DNA of 64,000 nt from Streptomyces lunaelactis (lineage in GTDB: Bacteria > Actinomycetota > Actinomycetes > Streptomycetales > Streptomycetaceae): positions 1,302,001-1,366,000 of the forward strand of contig NZ_CP026304.1 in assembly GCF_003054555.1 (NCBI RefSeq), in the 5' to 3' direction. The notes under the pieces were generated by a model. That model searched no databases and was not told the origin of the DNA. It saw only the letters and a program-made list of their open reading frames with translations. The position numbers and the translations under genes were made by a program. Of the stretch, positions 59,177-64,000 are shown piece after piece (position 1 is the first letter of the stretch; each line of letters starts with the position of its first letter).

Positions 59177-59902
59177 ATGCTCGAGCCCGTCCCCAGGCCG
59201 TCCTCCACGCTCGCGATCCGCTGCACCAGGGCGCTGTTCTCCCCCTGGTCCCGCTTGTCGCTGCTGGTGGCGATGCTGGCCTCCGGGGCCGTGCTGGTGG
59301 TGCTGTACGAGCCGCAGCGGCTGCTCTCGGCCGGCTGGCCTGCGCAGCTGAGCGGCGGCGCGGCGGTCGTGCTGTTCGGTGTCGCGTACGGGGTGTGCTC
59401 GGCGGCCTTCGTCCCCCGTCCGCTGCTCAATCTGGCGGCGGGAGCCCTCTTCGGCTCGCAGGCCGGTACCGTCTCGGCGCTCGCCGGCACGGTGCTGGGG
59501 GCGGGCATCGCCTTCACGCTCGGCCGGGTACTCGGCCAGGACGCGCTGCGGCCGCTGCTGCGGGGCCGCTGGCTGAGGGCCGCCGACAGCCAGCTGAGCC
59601 GGCACGGCTTCCGCTCTATGCTGGCGATCAGGCTCTTCCCGGGTGTGCCGTTCGCCGCGGCGAACTACTGCGCGGCCGTGTCCCGGATGGGCTACGTCCC
59701 TTTCCTGCTGGCGACCGGCCTGGGCTCGATCCCCAACACGGCGGCGTATGTCGTGGCGGGCAGCCGGGCGGGTTCTCCGACGTCACCGGCGTTCCTGATC
59801 GCGATGGGTTTCATCGTGCTGACCGGGGCGGCGGCGGCCGTGGTCGCCTGGCGCAAGCGGCACGGCCTGCGGGGCGCCGCCGGCACAGCGGACAGAACGT
59901 AG
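59177..59902 (+). CDS. TVP38/TMEM64 family membrane protein
   Basis: 241 residues, 5-6 membrane segments with the VTT-domain core FVPRPLLNLAAGALFGSQAG, AGIAFTLGRVLGQ and RLFPGVPFAAANYCAAVSRM. Related to DedA lipid scramblases; the second VTT protein in this window. TAGTCT at 59165-59170 lies 6 bases before the ATG, so a leaderless mRNA is likely. It is convergent with the following VOC gene, stops adjacent. Confidence 0.87.
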   Translation: MLEPVPRPSSTLAIRCTRALFSPWSRLSLLVAMLASGAVLVVLYEPQRLLSAGWPAQLSGGAAVVLFGVAYGVCSAAFVPRPLLNLAAGALFGSQAGTVSALAGTVLGAGIAFTLGRVLGQDALRPLLRGRWLRAADSQLSRHGFRSMLAIRLFPGVPFAAANYCAAVSRMGYVPFLLATGLGSIPNTAAYVVAGSRAGSPTSPAFLIAMGFIVLTGAAAAVVAWRKRHGLRGAAGTADRT

Positions 59903-60706
59903 TCAGACCGCGTCGCTCTGGTTCACGGAAAAGAGGGCCTGGAACGGGTCGCGGAGGGTGGCCTGCCGGCCGATGCCGGCAGCCGTCTCGGCCGGGAAGA
60001 CCACCGTGGCACCGCGCTCCACGGCCGTGGCGACGGCCGCGTCGCAGTCCGACACCTCGAAGTACGGATGCCACCCCAGGATGCTCGCACCGCCCTGCTG
60101 GGCTGCGGACTCCTCATCGGCGGGCGGCGCCATGATGCCGCCGTGGGCACCGAGCCTTCCCCTGCCGGACGGCGAGACGACGGTGTACTCGGCACCGCGT
60201 ACCAGGACCACGTCCGCGGTGTCCCAGGCGAACACCGCGCGGTAGAAGTCCTTCGCCGCCGTTACATCGGTGGCGTACAGCTGTGTCCACCACAGTGTGT
60301 TCGGGACCTGGACCGCTTCGAGTCCCTGGATGTCACCGGGCTGCCAGACGGCGAACTCGGCGCCTCCCGGGTCGGTGAAGCCGGCCTGCCGGCCGGCGGT
60401 GAAGATGTCGCGCGGTCCGAACCGCACCGCACCACCGGCCTGTTCGACGGCCTTGGCGGTGGCGTCCGCGTGCGCGCTGTGGAAGTACAGCGTCCAGGCG
60501 GAGCTCGCGCCGTCCGCGGTGAGCGCTCCGGCGGCGGCGACCGTCCTCCCCTCGAGCAGGAAGAACCCGTATCCTCCCGTGCCGGGCCCCGCGGACCGGA
60601 ACTCCCAGCCGAACACGGCACCGTAGAAAGCCGTGGCCGCCTCGACGTCCGGGGTCCCCAGGTCGATCCAGTTCGGTGCGCCCGGTACGTATCTGGTCGT
60701 CAGCAT
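59903..60706 (-). CDS. VOC family protein with two glyoxalase-like modules
   Basis: 267 residues: two tandem VOC modules (GAPNWIDLGTPDVEAATAFYGAVFGWEF and VPNTLWWTQLYATDVTAAKDFYRAVFAWDT, each split over its motifs). This duplicated form is common in Streptomyces, often labelled as a glyoxalase or bleomycin-resistance-like protein. Substrate unknown. Confidence 0.85.
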   Translation of the reverse strand: MLTTRYVPGAPNWIDLGTPDVEAATAFYGAVFGWEFRSAGPGTGGYGFFLLEGRTVAAAGALTADGASSAWTLYFHSAHADATAKAVEQAGGAVRFGPRDIFTAGRQAGFTDPGGAEFAVWQPGDIQGLEAVQVPNTLWWTQLYATDVTAAKDFYRAVFAWDTADVVLVRGAEYTVVSPSGRGRLGAHGGIMAPPADEESAAQQGGASILGWHPYFEVSDCDAAVATAVERGATVVFPAETAAGIGRQATLRDPFQALFSVNQSDAV

Positions 60707-60874
60707 GAGCTGCCTCTCCGACGGTTGACGGCTGTCCCCGCCGCCACGGTAGCGGCCGGGAGCGACGGTCCCCGGCCCCGAATCACGGGGCCGCGCGCGC
60801 CGGATCCCACAGGGCCAGCGACAAGCCGGATTTTCGGGGACGCTACGCTGCCTGAGAACTGGCGCATGATCGGG

Positions 60875-60923
60875 AAAGCTACGCGCCGTCAGACCGTGAT
60901 CATTTCTTGGGTGGCGTAGTTTT
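60875..60923 (+). promoter_or_regulatory. hairpin covering the uppP translation start region
   Basis: AAAGCTACGC (60875-60884) pairs with GCGTAGTTTT (60914-60923) with one G-U pair; the ATG follows at 60926. No good Shine-Dalgarno is present, only GGGTGG inside the structure. The upstream 219 bp from 60707 otherwise holds promoter-like but unconvincing sequence. Possible translational control; inference. Confidence 0.35.
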
Positions 60924-60925
60924 CG

Positions 60926-61801
60926 ATGTCTTGGTTCGAATCATTCATCCTCGGGCTCGTCCAGGGGCTGACCGAGTTTCTGCCGATCTCCTCCAGCGCG
61001 CATCTGCGGCTCACCGCCGCCTTCGCCGGCTGGAACGACCCGGGCGCGGCATTCACCGCGATCACCCAGATCGGTACGGAGACGGCCGTCCTCATCTACT
61101 TCCGCAAGGACATCGTCCGGATCGTCTCCGCCTGGTCCCGTTCGCTCACGAACAAGGCGATGCGCAGCGACCACGACGCCCAGATGGGCTGGCTCGTCAT
61201 CATCGGCTCGATCCCGATCGGTGTGCTCGGCGTCACCTTCAAGGACCAGATCGAGGGCCCGTTCCGCGATCTGCGGCTGATCGCCACCACCCTGATCGTG
61301 ATGGGCATCGTCCTCGGTATCGCCGACCGTCTGGCCGCCCGCGACGAGACGGGCGGCAAGCACCGCGCCATCAAGGAGCGCAAGTCGCTGCAGGAGCTGA
61401 CCGTCAGGGACGGTCTGATCTACGGCCTCTGCCAGGCGATGGCCCTGATCCCCGGCGTCTCGCGCTCGGGCGCCACGATCAGTGGTGGTCTGCTCATGGG
61501 CTACACCCGTGAGGCGGCGGCTCGTTACTCGTTCCTGCTGGCCATCCCGGCGGTCCTGGCCTCCGGCGCCTTCGAGCTCAACGACGCGGCGAAGGGCGGG
61601 CACGTGGACTGGCCGCAGACGGTCTTCGCGACGATCATCGCCTTCGCCGTGGGCTACGCGGTGATCGCCTGGTTCATGAAGTTCATCACTACGAAGAGTT
61701 TCATGCCGTTCGTGATCTACCGCATCGCGCTCGGAATCCTGCTGTTCATCCTGGTCGGAACGGATGCGCTGAGCCCGCACGCGGGTGAGTCGGCCGGCTG
61801 A
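60926..61801 (+). CDS. uppP: undecaprenyl-diphosphatase
   Basis: 291 residues, BacA/UppP family membrane phosphatase that recycles undecaprenyl pyrophosphate for cell-wall synthesis; overexpression gives bacitracin resistance. Both re-entrant catalytic motifs are present: VQGLTEFLPISSSAHL at residues 12-27 and the PGVSRSGATI segment near 178-187. Eight or so membrane segments. ATG at 60926. Confidence 0.95.
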   Translation: MSWFESFILGLVQGLTEFLPISSSAHLRLTAAFAGWNDPGAAFTAITQIGTETAVLIYFRKDIVRIVSAWSRSLTNKAMRSDHDAQMGWLVIIGSIPIGVLGVTFKDQIEGPFRDLRLIATTLIVMGIVLGIADRLAARDETGGKHRAIKERKSLQELTVRDGLIYGLCQAMALIPGVSRSGATISGGLLMGYTREAAARYSFLLAIPAVLASGAFELNDAAKGGHVDWPQTVFATIIAFAVGYAVIAWFMKFITTKSFMPFVIYRIALGILLFILVGTDALSPHAGESAG

Positions 61802-61854
61802 GTACCGCTTGAGCGGTGCTGACGACTGTCGTACCGAGGCCTTAGCCTGTCTCC

Positions 61855-62028
61855 ATGTCCCCCTTGTCCCGCGAGTCAGAAACCGCAATGTCCGCCGCCG
61901 AGCTGAATGCCCGGATCCGAGAGCTGTGGGCGGACGGCGAGCTGCCCGACGACCGGCGCCCGGAGTACGAGGCACTGGTCGTGGAGTGGGCCGCCGCGGC
62001 GCTCGTGGACGTCGAGCACGCCGCCTGA
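61855..62028 (+). CDS. 57-residue conserved small protein
   Basis: A short acidic protein, MSAAELNARIRELWADGELP from residue 12, then a predicted second helix (YEALVVEWAAAALVDVEHAA) at the end. Codon usage is strongly biased to GC in the third position and I recall near-identical small proteins downstream of uppP in Streptomyces. TAGCCT at 61843-61848 lies 6 bases before the ATG (leaderless). Function unknown. Confidence 0.72.
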   Translation: MSPLSRESETAMSAAELNARIRELWADGELPDDRRPEYEALVVEWAAAALVDVEHAA

Positions 62029-62033
62029 TCGCG

Positions 62034-62068
62034 TTCAAGCCGCGCACACCACGGATACGCGGCTTGAA
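62034..62068. terminator. hairpin terminator after the small protein gene
   Basis: TTCAAGCCGCG (62034-62044) and CGCGGCTTGAA (62058-62068) are perfect 11-bp complements with a 13-base loop, directly after the stop and before the next promoter. Confidence 0.7.
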
Positions 62069-62095
62069 CAGGCACTCCGCTAGCCTGAGTGCACG

Positions 62096-63253
62096 ATGAA
62101 CCGATTGACGACGTCATGGGGCGGCTTCGACCTCACCCGCTTCCCCGAGGACCCGCGCGACCCGCTCCGCGCCTGGGACGCCGCCGATGAGTACCTTCTC
62201 CGGCATCTCGAGGGGATCGACGACGCCGGGCCGGCAGACCTCTCCGGCACCGTGGTCGTCGTCGGTGACCGATGGGGCTCCCTGGTCACCTCGCTCGCAG
62301 CGCACCGCCCCGTGCAGATCACCGACTCCTTCCTCGGCCAGGAGGCGACTCGGGCGAATCTGGCGCGCAACGGCATCGACGCGGACGCGGTGCGCCTGCT
62401 GTCGGTGCGGGACCTGCCACCGGAGCGCATCGACGTACTGCTGATCCGGGTGCCCAAGAGCCTCGCGCTGCTGGAGGACCAGCTGCACCGCCTGGCACCC
62501 GCCGTCCACGCGGACACCGTCGTCGTCGGTACGGGGATGGTCACCGAGATCCACACCTCTACGCTGAAACTCTTCGAGCGGATTCTCGGTCCGACCAGGA
62601 CCTCGCTGGCGGTGAAGAAGGCGCGGCTGATCGTCTGCACCCCTGATCCGCAGCTCGCCCGCGTCCCCAGCCCATGGCCGCTGCACTACGCACTGCCCGC
62701 CGATGTCGGCACGCTCGCGGGCCGGACCGTCACCAACCACGCCGGGATCTTCTGCGCCGAGCGTCTCGACATCGGTACGCGGTTCTTCCTCCGCGGCCTG
62801 CCGCAGCGCCACGGCTCCGAACGCGTGGTCGATCTGGGCTGCGGCAACGGTGTGATCGGCACGGCTGCCGCGCTCGCCAACCCGGAGGCGGCGCTGACCT
62901 TCGTCGACGAGTCGTTCTCCGCGGTGGCCTCGGCCGAGGCCACCTACCGGGAGAACATCGTTTCGGACGCCAAGGCGGAGTTCGTGGTGGGCGACGGGCT
63001 GTCCGGTGTGCCGGACGGGACCGTCGATCTGGTGCTGAACAACCCGCCGTTCCACTCGCACCAGGCGACGACCGACGCGACGGCCCGCCGGATGTTCGGG
63101 GGGGCGCGTCGCGCGCTGCGCCCAGGGGGCGAGCTGTGGGTCATCGGAAACCGGCACCTCGGCTACCACGTGAGGCTGCGCCGGCTCTTCGGCAACTGTG
63201 AAATCGTCGCCAGCGACCCGAAGTTCGTCCTCCTGCGGGCCGTCAAGGGGTAG
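62096..63253 (+). CDS. class I methyltransferase, RsmC/RlmG type
   Basis: 385 residues with an N-terminal degenerate methyltransferase-like domain (about 1-190) and a catalytic C-terminal domain: VVDLGCGNGVIGTAAALANP (motif I) and LVLNNPPFHSH near residue 314, the NPPF motif of guanine-N2 rRNA methyltransferases. RlmG-type activity on 23S rRNA is the best guess. TAGCCT at 62081-62086 is 9 bases before the ATG. Confidence 0.86.
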   Translation: MNRLTTSWGGFDLTRFPEDPRDPLRAWDAADEYLLRHLEGIDDAGPADLSGTVVVVGDRWGSLVTSLAAHRPVQITDSFLGQEATRANLARNGIDADAVRLLSVRDLPPERIDVLLIRVPKSLALLEDQLHRLAPAVHADTVVVGTGMVTEIHTSTLKLFERILGPTRTSLAVKKARLIVCTPDPQLARVPSPWPLHYALPADVGTLAGRTVTNHAGIFCAERLDIGTRFFLRGLPQRHGSERVVDLGCGNGVIGTAAALANPEAALTFVDESFSAVASAEATYRENIVSDAKAEFVVGDGLSGVPDGTVDLVLNNPPFHSHQATTDATARRMFGGARRALRPGGELWVIGNRHLGYHVRLRRLFGNCEIVASDPKFVLLRAVKG

Positions 63254-63289
63254 CGGCCGGGGCCGTCCTTACCGGCCGAGGCCGTCGAC

Positions 63290-63430
63290 GTCCCGCCACT
63301 GGCCGTACGGGATGCGGGAGATCCACGCGGTCCGCTGGTCGGCGGGAAGAACCTGGGAGCGCTCGACGCGCCCGGCTTCTCGGACACCGATTTGGCGGAG
63401 ATCGACCGTTTGCTGACCAAGAGCGGGTGA
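63290..63430 (+). pseudogene. possible C-terminal remnant of an oxidoreductase
   Basis: A frame ending at TGA 63428-63430 encodes LGALDAPGFSDTDLAEIDRL, which recalls the C-terminal helix of aldo/keto reductases (xLTxxxLAEIDRL). No N-terminal part or start exists in the 239-bp gap. On the other strand a frame at 63269-63457 has comparable codon bias (ending SRIPYGQWRDVDGLGR), so the assignment is tentative. Confidence 0.28.
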
Positions 63431-63492
63431 AGTGCGGGTGACTGACGTGCACAGCACTTGGCGTAGCGCCCGCTCTGCCCGAAACTGGCGCG

Positions 63493-63957
63493 ATGACGCA
63501 GCGCGTGGATCTCGCGACCGTGATGGACCGGCTGACCATCGATGAATTGATCACCAGTTACGCGGTGGCCGTGGACGATGCCGACTGGAGTGCCTATAGG
63601 GCTCTGTTCACACAGGAGGGGCGCGCGGACTACCGCAGCTCGGGCGGTGTGGAGGGCCCGGCCGCCGAGGTCGCCGACTGGATGGCGGAGACGATGCGGC
63701 TCTTCCCCGTACGCCAGCACCTCATCGTCAACCGGCGGCTCCACATCCAGGACCTGGGCGGCTATCCGGGCGACCGCGCCGAGGTGCAGGCCGACTATGT
63801 GAACCCGATGCGGCTGGAGTCGGGGGACGACCTCGTCTCCGGCGGGCGGTACACCTTCAGCCTGCTGCGCACGGACGCGGGCTGGCGGCTGCGCACGGTG
63901 GTGATCCACGAGAAGTGGCGCCGGGGAGCCGGGGCAGGCGGCCCGTCCGGCGATTGA
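63493..63957 (+). CDS. SnoaL/NTF2-like protein
   Basis: 154 residues. Alpha+beta cone fold: TIDELITSYAVAVDDADWSAYRALFT, HLIVNRRLHIQD and the terminal FSLLRTDAGWRLRTVVIHEKW strands. Family members include polyketide cyclases, dehydratases and isomerases. No biosynthetic cluster is nearby. ATG at 63493. Confidence 0.82.
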   Translation: MTQRVDLATVMDRLTIDELITSYAVAVDDADWSAYRALFTQEGRADYRSSGGVEGPAAEVADWMAETMRLFPVRQHLIVNRRLHIQDLGGYPGDRAEVQADYVNPMRLESGDDLVSGGRYTFSLLRTDAGWRLRTVVIHEKWRRGAGAGGPSGD

Positions 63958-63985
63958 GGACCCGGCCGGAGGCCGTACGAGCACT

Positions 63986-64000
63986 GGGGGCGAAGCCCCC
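63986..64000. terminator. GGGGGC-GAA-GCCCCC hairpin at the window end
   Basis: A 6-bp perfect GC stem with GAA loop, 28 bases after the SnoaL-like gene. It is a common Streptomyces terminator/REP-like unit and may continue beyond the window. Confidence 0.55.

Noticed and set aside
1..64000. Prophage, integrative element, CRISPR or large biosynthetic cluster
   Set aside because: No integrase, tRNA attachment site, repeat-spacer array, polyketide synthase or peptide synthetase was seen; the only mobile-type element is the short MITE-like one.

Overview
The window is high-GC actinobacterial DNA with the codon bias, frequent GTG/TTG starts, tight ATGA-type overlaps and gene families of a Streptomyces chromosome. 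There is no prophage, CRISPR array, tRNA or rRNA. The gene set (biotin genes, purB, sbcCD, a divergent third EF-Tu, uppP) resembles what I remember of a Streptomyces core/arm boundary, but no database comparison was possible. About 60 protein genes are supported, most of them intact.

Left part (1-9,700): the biotin locus (bioF cut by the window edge and divergent from bioB-bioA-bioD, with a (GCACAC)7 tract before bioD), a VOC protein and a methyltransferase. Next is a toxin-antitoxin pair whose toxin has a Fic/Doc-like but degenerate active site, followed by an ABC exporter (ATPase plus FtsX/MacB permease) and a GNAT. 9,700-15,650: a two-gene CNNM/CBS membrane-protein operon with a riboswitch-like leader, a mycothiol-dependent isomerase-type protein, an SGNH hydrolase and purB. 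15,650-17,300: a DNA-glycosylase gene (mug) broken in two by a segment carrying a DUF899 gene. A 168-bp MITE-like element abuts its 3' end, and its CTAG ends supply the stop codons of both flanking genes.

17,300-37,700: a GNAT-AAA ATPase fusion, a ROK protein, a DasR-like GntR regulator with a dre-like palindrome in its own promoter, an ECF41-type sigma factor (SigJ), an alpha/beta hydrolase, and an EamA transporter divergent from a MocR regulator. Then come a membrane-ACT-GNAT protein, a transsulfuration PLP enzyme divergent from an Lrp regulator, a DUF885 protein, a rhodanese divergent from a second Lrp regulator, sbcDC, an IMPACT/YigZ protein and a CoA-binding protein. An AAC(3)-type acetyltransferase and a further hydrolase follow.

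39,580-47,730 is the most interesting region: a complete FxSxx-COOH ribosomal-peptide system on the minus strand in the order fxsA-fxsB-fxsC-fxsT. The 64-residue precursor ends in FQSSV. The radical-SAM/SPASM maturase has a C-terminal HExxH domain whose motif is intact here. A TIR-like protein (FxsC) and a ParA/TIR/NB-ARC/TPR protein (FxsT) follow with tight coupling. The family is known from genome annotation, but its biological role is, to my knowledge, unresolved. The NLR-like architecture and the intact HExxH motif are the points most worth testing.

47,800-64,000: a YbaK deacylase, an XRE-cupin regulator divergent from an EamA transporter, two hexapeptide-repeat proteins (acyltransferase, gamma-carbonic anhydrase), DedA, a hotdog thioesterase, a membrane-anchored surface protein with a Gln/Pro/Tyr-rich head, an MFS exporter, a spermidine-synthase-like protein, a patatin, tuf3, an AlkD-like protein, a TVP38/DedA protein, a VOC protein, uppP, a 57-residue small protein, an RsmC/RlmG-like methyltransferase and a SnoaL-like protein. 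Many genes have a TANNNT-like -10 box only 4-9 bases before the start codon, which predicts leaderless mRNAs.
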